From Bacteroidetes bacterium 37-13 (GTDB taxonomy: Bacteria > Bacteroidota > Bacteroidia > Chitinophagales > LD1), in assembly GCA_001897535.1 (NCBI GenBank), contig MKTC01000025.1, positions 1 to 64,000 on the forward strand: a stretch of 64,000 nt of DNA. The letters run 5' to 3'. This document shows, one piece after another, positions 20,514 to 29,818 of this stretch (positions within the stretch are counted from its first letter, which is position 1; every line of letters begins with the position of its first letter). The notes below the pieces were generated by a model. That model was not told where the DNA came from and ran no database searches. It was given only the letters and a program-made list of their open reading frames with translations. Position numbers and translations under genes: made by a program.

Positions 20514-20881
20514 TGGAGCTGGCGGGGATCGAACCCGCGTCCGGCTAAGGTAGAAATAGACCCTCTACATGCTTAGTTACTTATTGCTTTTCGTGCTTGC
20601 GGCAGGTTAAGTAATCCCACCAACCGAAGCCTTACAACCGTTAATACGCAACTTGGCAAGTGGATGAATCTTGCACAAGGCGACACCGAGTTTTGGTTGC
20701 CAGCGCGCTGTGTACGGTGTCTCAAGCGCGGGGCAAATGGTACTTAACCTCTAAGATTAAGCAGCCATGGCGTAGTTATATTCGCCAATTAAAAAGAATC
20801 TGTAAATGGATTATCGAGCTACTTACACGCTCGGCATGCCGGTTTACTTATACTGCTTCCCGTCAATTCCATGTCAGCCCC
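20514..20881 (-). ncRNA. ssrA: Transfer-messenger RNA (tmRNA); tag ends GEYNYAMAA*
   Basis: 5' GGGGCTGACATGGAATTGACGG pairs with 3' GGTTCGATCCCCGCCAGCTCCA; tag ORF GGCGAATATAACTACGCCATGGCTGCTTAA; -7 element TATCTTTG upstream (20919-20926). Confidence 0.95.
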
Positions 20882-20985
20882 ATTGAAAATTAAACTAATC
20901 TTCTGTCAAAGAACACTGCAAAGATAATTATCTCTGCTAAAGGTTTAAAGTTACATTCGCCATTTTATTTTCAGCACTTCCAAAA

Positions 20986-21654
20986 ATGAAAATCTTATTA
21001 GTTTGTAACAATCGAAACCTCATTGAAGAAACCATTAATTACTATCAAGAAAAAGGGAAAAAAGTTAATGAAAATTCAATACTTTTTCGTTTACACAATA
21101 TTGAAATTTTAGAAACCGGAGCAGGCGGTTTTCGGGTAAGCCAAAGAATTACAGAAACAATTACAAAAGACCGTTTTAACTTAACTTTAAAGCTAAGTGA
21201 ATCTTATGGTTTAAGAGAAAATATTGAAGTGGGAGAAGTGCTAAATGTAATCCGCGATTTTCCTGCCACCGATGGTGAACTTTTAGAAAATGATTTTACA
21301 GACCTTTATGACCAGCAACTTTTTAATATTGAAGAACCTCCGCACCAATTAGGCGGTTTGGTGAATAAAACCAACAGCTACATGAATATTTTTCTACCCT
21401 ACAAAAAAGTATTTGGTATCACAGCCAGTATAAGTTCAAAAAACGAAATGCTGCGTAAAATAAGGATAAACAAGTACAAGCCGCATATTGAAACTGCCGA
21501 TGGTTTATATTTTTCTTACCCTTGCTTGCTTAAAAGAATAAGTTTTTACCACCTTGCTGCCGTAACTGAAAATTTGGTAACGGGCAAAAAAAATGCACCT
21601 TTGGCAACCACAGAACTTAATACACAATTGATTGATATTATTCAAAAATTATAG
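20986..21654 (+). CDS. Divergent futalosine hydrolase / nucleosidase-like protein
   Basis: Size and layout resemble MqnB-type nucleosidases (KILLVCNN N-term; HQLGGLVNKTNSYM; C-term ADGLYFSYPCL...LAAVTENL) but catalytic motif altered. Confidence 0.5.
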   Translation: MKILLVCNNRNLIEETINYYQEKGKKVNENSILFRLHNIEILETGAGGFRVSQRITETITKDRFNLTLKLSESYGLRENIEVGEVLNVIRDFPATDGELLENDFTDLYDQQLFNIEEPPHQLGGLVNKTNSYMNIFLPYKKVFGITASISSKNEMLRKIRINKYKPHIETADGLYFSYPCLLKRISFYHLAAVTENLVTGKKNAPLATTELNTQLIDIIQKL

Positions 21655-21659
21655 AAATT

Positions 21660-22196
21660 ATGGAAGCTACTACCGTTTCGGCACATTTAAAACAGTACCA
21701 AGAAAACCAAGTAAAAGTAGATGCGGAATTTATTCGCTTGGTGAATAATGGCTTACTTTTTCGCCTATTTCTATTACAAAAATTACCAATGGGTTTTATT
21801 GCCGGTTTGCGCGTAAAATCTATTTCAGCCGAGAAATGCGAAATTTCAGTTCCCTACAAATGGTTAAATAAAAATCCGTTCAGAAGCACCTATTTTGCTG
21901 TACTTTCAATGGCGGCAGAAATGAGCAGCGGTATGATTAGCATGATGGGAACTTTTAAATCTAAACCATCGGTTGCGGTTTTAGTAACTCGAATTGAAGC
22001 CGATTTTCAAAAGAAAGCAACAGGAATTACCACTTTTACTTGCAATGAAGGCAAAAAAATAAGAGCTGCAATTGAAGAAGCAGTTGCCACAGGCGAAGGA
22101 ACATCTTGCACTACCACTTCTACCGGGATTTCAGAAAATGGAACAGTTGAAGCTGTTTTTCGCGTAACTTGGAGTTTCAAAATGCGAAAAAACTAA
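21660..22196 (+). CDS. DUF4442-like hot-dog fold protein
   Basis: GFIAGLRVKSISAEKCEISVPYKWLNKNPFRSTYFAVLSMAAEMSSG pattern. Confidence 0.7.
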   Translation: MEATTVSAHLKQYQENQVKVDAEFIRLVNNGLLFRLFLLQKLPMGFIAGLRVKSISAEKCEISVPYKWLNKNPFRSTYFAVLSMAAEMSSGMISMMGTFKSKPSVAVLVTRIEADFQKKATGITTFTCNEGKKIRAAIEEAVATGEGTSCTTTSTGISENGTVEAVFRVTWSFKMRKN

Positions 22197-22270
22197 ATCT
22201 TTGCAATAAAAATTTTGCGAAAAGAAATTGTTTTCTATCATTGCCTTATTACATAATAAACTTTCGTTCT

Positions 22271-22651
22271 ATGGCGCGTAAAAAATTTACTTTAGAATAT
22301 ATTATCAATTCTTCTCCGGCAATTCTTTTTGAATTTGTAACCGACCCATCTTCGCTTGCACAATGGTTTGCCGATTACTGCGATGCACAAGAAGATGACT
22401 ACATTTTTGGTTGGAATGGTCAATACCAAAAAGCTGAATTATTAGAAATTTTGAATGACGATTATGTAAAATATCGCTGGTTAGATTCTCCAGAAGATGA
22501 ATACTTTTCGTTTAAAGTTTACAAAAGTGAAATTAGCTTTGAAACTGTTTTGGAGGTTACCGATTTTGCCGACCAGAAGGAAATAAAAGATGTTTCAAAT
22601 CTTTGGGATAAGCAGATTGACGATTTGAGATACGCAATTGGAGCATCATAA
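22271..22651 (+). CDS. START-like / SRPBCC domain protein
   Basis: MARKKFTLEYIINSSPAILFEFVTDPSSLAQWFAD; start at 22271 preferred. Confidence 0.75.
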   Translation: MARKKFTLEYIINSSPAILFEFVTDPSSLAQWFADYCDAQEDDYIFGWNGQYQKAELLEILNDDYVKYRWLDSPEDEYFSFKVYKSEISFETVLEVTDFADQKEIKDVSNLWDKQIDDLRYAIGAS

Positions 22652-22699
22652 ATATTTACTGAAAGCACATAGCATTAACTACTTAACAATCAATATATT

Positions 22700-22725
22700 A
22701 AAAGAAGGCTTTTATGCTTTCTTTT
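22700..22725 (+). terminator. Candidate terminator hairpin
   Basis: AAAAGAAGGC-TTTTAT-GCTTTCTTTT. Confidence 0.45.
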
Positions 22726-22735
22726 TCTGTTTTAT

Positions 22736-23362
22736 ATGCAAGCAATACAAAAATATTTTCCAAATTTATCCCATGTTCAATTAGAGCAATTACAAAAATT
22801 GCCTTCACTTTATGCAGAGTGGAATGCAAAAATCAACGTAATTTCAAGAAAAGATATTGAGAATTTTACAGAACATCATTTGTTGCATTCACTATCAATT
22901 GCAAAATATATTCAGTTCAAAGATGGAACTAAAATAATGGATTTAGGCTGCGGAGGCGGCTTTCCGGGAATTCCGCTTGCTATAATGTTTCCTCAATGTA
23001 GATTTCATTTAGTAGATTCTATTGCCAAAAAGTTAAAGGTGGCTCAAGCAGCTGCCGATGCCATTGGGTTGAAAAATATTTTCATATTTCATTCCAGAGC
23101 CGAAGAAATGCCTTACCAATACGATTTCGTAGTGAGCCGCGCTGTGGCTCCTGTAAATGACTTACTCAAATGGACTCAAAAAAAGTATTTACCTAAAAGT
23201 CAAAATATTGTTCCAAACGGCTTAATTTGTTTAAAAGGTGGCAACTTGGAGCAAGAGTTAGAAGATGTGAAACCACTTCAGCAAGTACCTTTACAAAAGT
23301 GGTACAGCGAACCCTATTTCGCAGAAAAATTTCTACTACATATTAAGTCCAAATGGACTTAA
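22736..23362 (+). CDS. rsmG: 16S rRNA (guanine527-N7)-methyltransferase
   Basis: WNAKINVISRKDIENFTEHHLLHSL, IMDLGCGGGFPGIPLAI, VVSRAVAPVNDLLKW. Confidence 0.96.
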   Translation: MQAIQKYFPNLSHVQLEQLQKLPSLYAEWNAKINVISRKDIENFTEHHLLHSLSIAKYIQFKDGTKIMDLGCGGGFPGIPLAIMFPQCRFHLVDSIAKKLKVAQAAADAIGLKNIFIFHSRAEEMPYQYDFVVSRAVAPVNDLLKWTQKKYLPKSQNIVPNGLICLKGGNLEQELEDVKPLQQVPLQKWYSEPYFAEKFLLHIKSKWT

Positions 23363-23433
23363 TATAAAAAGCAAGCTAAATTAAAAATAAATGAAAATTA
23401 CGATTAAACTTGCTTCAATTTAACAAGATAGCC

Positions 23434-24471
23434 ATGTTTTATATTCATCAAAGTGCTTGTATTTCGCCACAACAAACCTTTGGAGTACCGCTCTTTAATG
23501 AACTTGTAGCTTACGAAAACAATCAACTTCATGCCATAGAGCCAAAATATGAAGGTATTCCACCGGCTCAAATTCGCAGAATGGGGCAAGCCTTGCGAAT
23601 GGGTGTTGGCAGTGGTTTAAGTTTACTAAAAAATAACATTGTTGATGGCATAATTATTGGCACGGCAAATGGTGGAATTGAAGATAGCATAAGCTTTTTA
23701 AACCAAATTGAAGAATACGAAGAAGGCAGATTAACACCTACACATTTTGTGCAAAGTACATTTAATGCCATTGCGGGAATGTTAGGCTTAATCATGAAAA
23801 ATAAAGGCTATAATGCCACACATGTTCATCGAGGTTTAGCTTTTGAAAATACTGTTTTAGATGCTTATATGTTGCTACAAGAAAATGCTGACACACAATA
23901 TTTAATTGGAGCAGTTGATGAAATTTCTGTGAGAAATTATCACATGGAATCTATTGCAGGTTGGTACAAAAAGGAACTGATAAAAAGTAGCGAATTACTC
24001 GAACATATTTCAACAGGAATGTTACCTGGTGAAGGCGCTGCCATGTTTTTGGTAAACAACAAGAAACAAAATGCAGCAGCAAAATTATTAGCAGTTGCTC
24101 AATTTCATTCAACCAATAGCAACGAAACTTTTCAAACATTGAAAAGCTTTTTAGAACAATACAAAATTGAATTAGATAGTATTGATTTATTCGTGAGTGG
24201 CAACAATGCTGATGCTCGTTTTCAAGAATGCTATTTGACAATAGAAAATGAATTTGCGTCAAAGCCAATTGTGCATTTCAAAAAAATGTTTGGCGATTTC
24301 CAAACGGTGAGTGCTTTAGCTTTATGGCTTTCGGTGCAGTTGTTTCACACGAATAAAATACCGGATTTTATGCTTAGCAATAATGCAAATTCCAGCGAAA
24401 CAAAGCGAATACTTATCTATAACAATTATCGCGGAGAGCAGCACAGCTTCTACGTTTTAGAGCGTGTTTAA
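23434..24471 (+). CDS. Beta-ketoacyl synthase-like protein lacking the catalytic Cys motif
   Basis: Thiolase-fold KS features (VDGIIIGTANGGIEDSISFL, FVQSTFNAIAGMLGLIM, YLIGAVDEIS, MLPGEGAAMFLV); nucleophile region reads THVHRGLAFENTVLDA. Confidence 0.72.
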   Translation: MFYIHQSACISPQQTFGVPLFNELVAYENNQLHAIEPKYEGIPPAQIRRMGQALRMGVGSGLSLLKNNIVDGIIIGTANGGIEDSISFLNQIEEYEEGRLTPTHFVQSTFNAIAGMLGLIMKNKGYNATHVHRGLAFENTVLDAYMLLQENADTQYLIGAVDEISVRNYHMESIAGWYKKELIKSSELLEHISTGMLPGEGAAMFLVNNKKQNAAAKLLAVAQFHSTNSNETFQTLKSFLEQYKIELDSIDLFVSGNNADARFQECYLTIENEFASKPIVHFKKMFGDFQTVSALALWLSVQLFHTNKIPDFMLSNNANSSETKRILIYNNYRGEQHSFYVLERV

Positions 24472-24500
24472 CCACTAACAAACTCCGAATATTACTGCAC

Positions 24501-24956
24501 ATGAAAGATGCTTGGAATATATTGTTACGCTATTGCAGTTATCAAGAAAGATGCAAGAGCGAAGTGATTAAGAAAATGCAGCAAATTGAATTGCCACAAA
24601 ATGAATTTGAAAAATTACTCAGCAAATTAGAAGAAGCCAATTTTGTAAATGAAAAGCGCTACACAAAAAGTTTTGTAAACGGGCGATATAAAAACAAAGG
24701 CTGGGGATTGATAAAAATAAAACGAACGCTTCTACAAAAAGGGATAGACACAAATTTGATTGAACAAGTAATTTCAGAAGAAATAGAAACTGAAGATTAT
24801 ACCCAAAAAGCACAAACTATTGCAGTAAAAAAATGGAAATCAATAAAAGGAAAAACACTTTTAGAAAGGCAAGCAAAACTCAAAATGTTTCTCATGCGAA
24901 AGGGCTTTGAATTTTCTACCATTCAAGAAGTGATACAAAGCGATATTTTTCGTTAA
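24501..24956 (+). CDS. recX: RecX family regulatory protein
   Basis: LLRYCSYQERCKSEVIKKM, NEKRYTKSFVNGRYKNKGWGLIKIKRTLLQKGI. Confidence 0.9.
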   Translation: MKDAWNILLRYCSYQERCKSEVIKKMQQIELPQNEFEKLLSKLEEANFVNEKRYTKSFVNGRYKNKGWGLIKIKRTLLQKGIDTNLIEQVISEEIETEDYTQKAQTIAVKKWKSIKGKTLLERQAKLKMFLMRKGFEFSTIQEVIQSDIFR

Positions 24957-24996
24957 ACACTTATTTAATACACTACTTAAAATTACATTCGCATAA

Positions 24997-26808
24997 GTGA
25001 GGTTTAATTTCCTAATACTCTTTTTTATAGCTTTCATAGCCGCAAGTGCGCAACCTGGGCGCGATGAAGCATTGGCAGCAAGTTATTTACAAGAAGGAGA
25101 ATACGAAAAAGCAGTAGAACTATACCAGCAACTTTGGGAGAAAAACGATAACAGTCCTAAATTTTACATTCCTTATTTTAAATGCTTAGTAGCTTTAAAA
25201 AAATATAGCGATTTAGAGAAGGTAGTAAAAAAAGAAATAAAAAAATTCTCATATATTCCGCAATACAATGTTGATTTAGGCTATGTTTTTACACTGCAAG
25301 AGCAAGCAAAAAAAGCAACAGAGCAATACGATAAGTTAATAAAATCGCTACCGCCAAACGAAAACTATATTAGAGAATTAGCAACTGCTTTCGAAGGTTA
25401 TCAAAACTACGATTACGCAATTCAAACCTACGAAAAAGGCTCAAAGTTATTTAACAACAGAATGGTTTTTGCCATGCCTTTAGCCATTGCTTATGATGCA
25501 AAAGGTGATATTATAAATGCGGCAAAACAATACATCACTTTTGTTGAATTGCAGCCCGGACAAGCACAAGTAGCCAAAAACACCATCATGCGTTCGCCAA
25601 ACATCAGTAAGTTGTTTAGTGAAATAGAAACGCAACTCTATGCCAAACTTCAACGCGGAAATGGCGATGAATGGCTCAATGATTTTTTGATTTGGATTTA
25701 TATTCAAAACAAAGATTTTGAAGGTGCAATGGAACAAACCAAAGCCATTGATAGAAGAAAAGGCGAAAACGGTTTTCGGGTTTTGAACATGGCAAGAATG
25801 GCTCAAGCAGAAGATGATTTTGATGTAGCAATTAGCGGCTACGACTATATTTTAAAAAAAGGAAAAGACACTCCGCTTTATTTTGTAGCACGAACAGAAA
25901 TGCTAAACTGTCGCAAAGCAAAAATTGCAAAACACATCAATTTTTCACAAGCTGATGTAGAAAATCTAAAAGCTGATTATGAGAATTTTATCTCCGAATC
26001 CGGCAGAAGTTACCAAGCCGCGCAAAGCATGAAAGAATTGGCGGAATTAGAAGTTTTTTACTTGCATGATATTCCTGCAGCCATAAAAATTTGCGAAGAA
26101 CTTTTGCAAATGAATAACATACCGCAGCAATTGAAAAACCAAACAAAATTACTTTTGGGCGATTGCCTTTTAATTGATGGCGATGTATGGGAAAGCTCAT
26201 TGCTTTATGGTCAAGTAGATAAACAAGAAAAGGACTCTCCTTTGGGTGAAGAAGCGCGATTTAAAAACGCAAAACTCAGCTATTTCAAAGGCGATTTCGA
26301 TTGGGCACAAACACAATTGGAAGTACTGAAAGCCTCTACAAGCGAACTTATCAGCAACGATGCCATCAATCTTAGCGTTTTCATTATTGATAATTTAGGG
26401 TTAGATTCCATCACCACACCTTTAGAAATGTTTGCGCAAGTAGAATTGCTTTTATATCAAAACAAATTAGATGGAGCAAACAGCAAATTAGATTCAATAA
26501 AATTGCTTTATCCGGGTCATGCTTTGTATGATGATATTCTCTACACACAAGCAAAAATTTACTGCGACAAAAAAGAATTTTCAAAAGCCGTTCCGCTCTT
26601 AGAAGAAATAATTAAAAACTATAAAACAGATTTAAAAGGTGATGATGCCACATTTCTTTTAGCTGAAATAAATGAGCAATATTTGAACAATAAAGAAAAA
26701 GCTCGCGAGCTATACCAATCCATCATTACCGACTTTGAAAACTCATTGTTGGTTTTAGATGCCAGAAAACGATTTAGAATTTTACGAGGCGATAAAATAT
26801 CAGAGTAA
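24997..26808 (+). CDS. Tetratricopeptide repeat protein, secreted; GTG start
   Basis: Signal peptide MRFNFLILFFIAFIAASAQ; TPR repeats throughout. Confidence 0.85.
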   Translation: MRFNFLILFFIAFIAASAQPGRDEALAASYLQEGEYEKAVELYQQLWEKNDNSPKFYIPYFKCLVALKKYSDLEKVVKKEIKKFSYIPQYNVDLGYVFTLQEQAKKATEQYDKLIKSLPPNENYIRELATAFEGYQNYDYAIQTYEKGSKLFNNRMVFAMPLAIAYDAKGDIINAAKQYITFVELQPGQAQVAKNTIMRSPNISKLFSEIETQLYAKLQRGNGDEWLNDFLIWIYIQNKDFEGAMEQTKAIDRRKGENGFRVLNMARMAQAEDDFDVAISGYDYILKKGKDTPLYFVARTEMLNCRKAKIAKHINFSQADVENLKADYENFISESGRSYQAAQSMKELAELEVFYLHDIPAAIKICEELLQMNNIPQQLKNQTKLLLGDCLLIDGDVWESSLLYGQVDKQEKDSPLGEEARFKNAKLSYFKGDFDWAQTQLEVLKASTSELISNDAINLSVFIIDNLGLDSITTPLEMFAQVELLLYQNKLDGANSKLDSIKLLYPGHALYDDILYTQAKIYCDKKEFSKAVPLLEEIIKNYKTDLKGDDATFLLAEINEQYLNNKEKARELYQSIITDFENSLLVLDARKRFRILRGDKISE

Positions 26809-26815
26809 TTCACAC

Positions 26816-28843
26816 ATGAGAAATATCCTTATACTACTTTCTGTTCTTCTATTCGTTGCAAGCTGCAAAACTAACAGCACTATCATAAAAAATGGTGAAG
26901 ATGCTTACGAAAGAAAGCTTTACAGCAATGCTGCACAACTTTTAGAAAGCGAATTTAGGGCAGAAAAAAATCCGATAAAGAAACAAGCAAAAGCAATGCT
27001 TTTAGCTTCCTCACATGAGAAAAATAATGAACCAATTAAAGCAGCAAACTGGTATAAAAAAGCTTCAGAAGAAAGTGGAAATGCCACAGCGGAAGCCTAT
27101 TTCAAATTAGGGCAAATGCTTAAAATGCAAGAGCTTTACGATAGCGCCATCGCTATGTTTAAAATGAGCAATAAAACCGGAGGCGGCTTCAATACTCGTA
27201 AAGAAATTAAAAGCAGCAGAGATGCTATAAATTGGCAATCAGATTTTACACGTACAAAAGTTTACAACCTTGAAAATATCAATTCAACATACAGCGATTT
27301 CTCTCCTGCTATTTTAAGCGGGAAATTACTTTTCACTTCCTCTCGCCCCGCAGCGGAAGGCGATGCCATAAATGGCTGGACAGGCGAAAAATTTGGAGAC
27401 CTTTTTATAGCAGGAAAAACATCTTCCGGCACATTTGCCAATCCTATTCCTTTTAGTAAAGAAACCAATACTGTTGCGTATGAAGGCACTGCAACATTTT
27501 CTGCCGATGGCAAGAATATGTTCTTTACACGTTGTCAAGCAGCTGAAAAAGCCAACCAATATTGCCATATATTTTTCTCTACTTTCGATGGTATAAGTTG
27601 GAGCGAACCACAACGATTGGAATTGTTTCCTGATAGCTTTAATGTTGGGCAACCCACCATATCAAAAAGTGGAAAATTATTAGTTGTTTCAAGTGATTAC
27701 AATGGCTTTGGAGGAAAGGATATTTTTTATTTTACCAAAAATGATACCGGCTGGAGCAAGCCCGCAAACGCAAGCGGCACCATCAATACAACTTCTGATG
27801 AAATGTTTCCATGGTTAGATGATAAAGACAATTTATACTTTGCCTCAAATGGTTTTTCGGGTATGGGCGGCTTAGATATTTTTAAAGCACAAAGAACAAA
27901 AAACGGTTGGGCATTAGCAGAAAACTTGAAAGCGCCAATCAATTCCGGTGCCGATGATTTTGGTTATATCATCGAAAAATATCGTCCACTAAACGATAAA
28001 GACACCATACTTAAAAGCGGCTATTTTGCTTCATCAAGAAAAGGCGGCAAAGGTAGCGATGACATTTACAGATTTGAAGAACTCTGGCTAAATGAATATG
28101 AAGTAAAAGGTAAAGTGCTTGCTAAGAAATTTGAGAGTCCAGAAAACCCTGAAAGTAAAGTGCTGGGATTCGAACCGCTACGGTTGGCAAAATGTATTTT
28201 AAAAACAACTCAGGGCGATTCTATTAGCCAATTTGTAACAGATACTTCCGGCACGTTTTTCTTTTCACTACAACCTAATACAAGCTATGTAATTTATGCT
28301 TCAAAGAATGATTACTTTTCAAACACAGCAAATGTTTCAACGATTGGAAAGAAAAGCCGCGATACCATTTTGATTTCGCAATATGTAGAAATTGAATTGG
28401 AGAAAATTTTCACTTCAAAAGAAATTGTAATTCCTAATATTTACTACGATTACGACAAAGCAACACTTCGCCCTGAATCAAAAATAATTCTTGATTCACT
28501 TTTCGCCTTCTTCAAAATAAATAATGCCATAAATATTGAAATTGGTTCGCATACCGACAGCCGCGGTAGCGATGAATACAACTTGAAATTATCTCAAGCT
28601 CGCGCTCAAAGTGTGGTAGATTATTTAATTGAAAAAGGTATTGATAAATCGCGCTTAGAAGCCAAAGGATATGGAGAAACTCGCCCTGTGAACGGTTGTA
28701 TAAATGGAGTAAATTGCACAGAAGAAGAACATCAAAAAAACCGAAGAACCACATTTAGAGTTACAGCAACCAATTTCTCTTTAGAATCTATTGAACCAAC
28801 CCAAATAAAAGTGGATCCCAAGCCAGAAGATGAGGAAGAGTAG
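26816..28843 (+). CDS. PorE-like lipoprotein: TPR, PD40/WD40-like, CNA-B-like and OmpA domains
   Basis: Lipobox LLFVASC; TPR block; ILSGKLLFTSSRP / GKNMFFTR / NLYFASNGFSGMGGLDIF PD40 motifs; OmpA C-term NIEIGSHTDSRGSDEYNLKLSQARAQSVVDYLIEKGI. Confidence 0.85.
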   Translation: MRNILILLSVLLFVASCKTNSTIIKNGEDAYERKLYSNAAQLLESEFRAEKNPIKKQAKAMLLASSHEKNNEPIKAANWYKKASEESGNATAEAYFKLGQMLKMQELYDSAIAMFKMSNKTGGGFNTRKEIKSSRDAINWQSDFTRTKVYNLENINSTYSDFSPAILSGKLLFTSSRPAAEGDAINGWTGEKFGDLFIAGKTSSGTFANPIPFSKETNTVAYEGTATFSADGKNMFFTRCQAAEKANQYCHIFFSTFDGISWSEPQRLELFPDSFNVGQPTISKSGKLLVVSSDYNGFGGKDIFYFTKNDTGWSKPANASGTINTTSDEMFPWLDDKDNLYFASNGFSGMGGLDIFKAQRTKNGWALAENLKAPINSGADDFGYIIEKYRPLNDKDTILKSGYFASSRKGGKGSDDIYRFEELWLNEYEVKGKVLAKKFESPENPESKVLGFEPLRLAKCILKTTQGDSISQFVTDTSGTFFFSLQPNTSYVIYASKNDYFSNTANVSTIGKKSRDTILISQYVEIELEKIFTSKEIVIPNIYYDYDKATLRPESKIILDSLFAFFKINNAINIEIGSHTDSRGSDEYNLKLSQARAQSVVDYLIEKGIDKSRLEAKGYGETRPVNGCINGVNCTEEEHQKNRRTTFRVTATNFSLESIEPTQIKVDPKPEDEEE

Positions 28844-28947
28844 CTAATTTTGAAATTATATATAATTCAAGAAATCTTACCTGAAGATATTTTATGTACT
28901 AAAGTAATTTTACTTTTGCCATACACTCAATAAACAAATCAAGAACT

Positions 28948-29376
28948 ATGAAAAAAATCAATCTTCTCATAGTAGTATTCGTTTCTACATTAGTTTTATT
29001 TTCTGCATGTAAAAAAAGATGATAATGAAAACCCAGTAACAGAGCAAGGTTTTTTTATGGAGAAAATGATACTGCAACACTTACCAAAGCCGATAGCGCT
29101 TATGCAACTAATGCGTACCACACTATTATTGCAAAGAAAAACAACAGCACCGTTGTAGAAATAAATAGCACAGACCTTAAAGTAGGTACATACGCAATAA
29201 TATCATCAGAATTTAGCTTTACATATATAAAGAATGGAACACTATGAAATGCCACATCGGGAACATTAAAGATTACCAAAAATGATGGCAGCAAATTATC
29301 AGGAACTTATAATGCTTCTGCCGGAGGAACAATATATGTTATAACTGGCAAGTTCAATGATGTAGCAATTCGGTAA
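28948..29376 (+). pseudogene. Degraded small lipoprotein gene
   Basis: MKKINLLIVVFVSTLVLFSACKK then +1 in A7 (29011-29017), -1 in T7 (29050-29056), then FYGENDTATLTKADSAYATNAYHTII...TYIKNGTL*NATSGTLKITKNDGSKLSGTY... Confidence 0.75.
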
Positions 29377-29555
29377 AAAAATAACGAATAACATTCGATT
29401 TAGTTACTAAAAAAGTGGTTTGTGTGCATTGTATTCAAAGCGCATAAATAATTGATTGCATCATATTAAAGTCTATCAAACGCAAATTTACGCTCATAGA
29501 TGAATGATATAAAAGCAGTGCGTTACCACAAATACAAAATCAATTTAGAGGTCAT

Positions 29556-29585
29556 AATTTTAATTTTCCTCCGAAAATTAAAATT
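29556..29585 (+). terminator. 13-bp A/T-rich perfect hairpin, possible terminator
   Basis: AATTTTAATTTTC-CTCC-GAAAATTAAAATT. Confidence 0.35.
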
Positions 29586-29600
29586 TATTGAATATTATAT

Positions 29601-29608
29601 TATTTTTG
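29601..29608 (+). promoter_or_regulatory. -7 element TATTTTTG upstream of DEAD-box gene
   Basis: Matches TAnnTTTG; implies a ~200-nt leader. Confidence 0.45.
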
Positions 29609-29818
29609 CGCGGCTTTTTTAAAAGCTCAACACCGAAAGTGGTATGCTTAACAGCAAATAAACCCACGGAAAAATTCCCAAAGCGCACCGGGCAGCGAAG
29701 ATGAAAGCTCAGTATGCTTTGCATCTTTAGCGATAAATGTCTGAAATTTTCAGGCTTTACTATACGTGTGTTTAGTTTTAAGGGAAGCCTAATTTTTAAT
29801 TAATTTATTAAACTTTTT

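Noticed and set aside
20660-20893. 77-aa ORF on + strand
   Set aside because: Lies antisense inside the tmRNA gene; no coding features
28160-28190. tRNA-like string GGTTCGAATCCCAGCA (minus strand)
   Set aside because: Inside the PorE-like CDS; T-stem not fully paired and no cloverleaf
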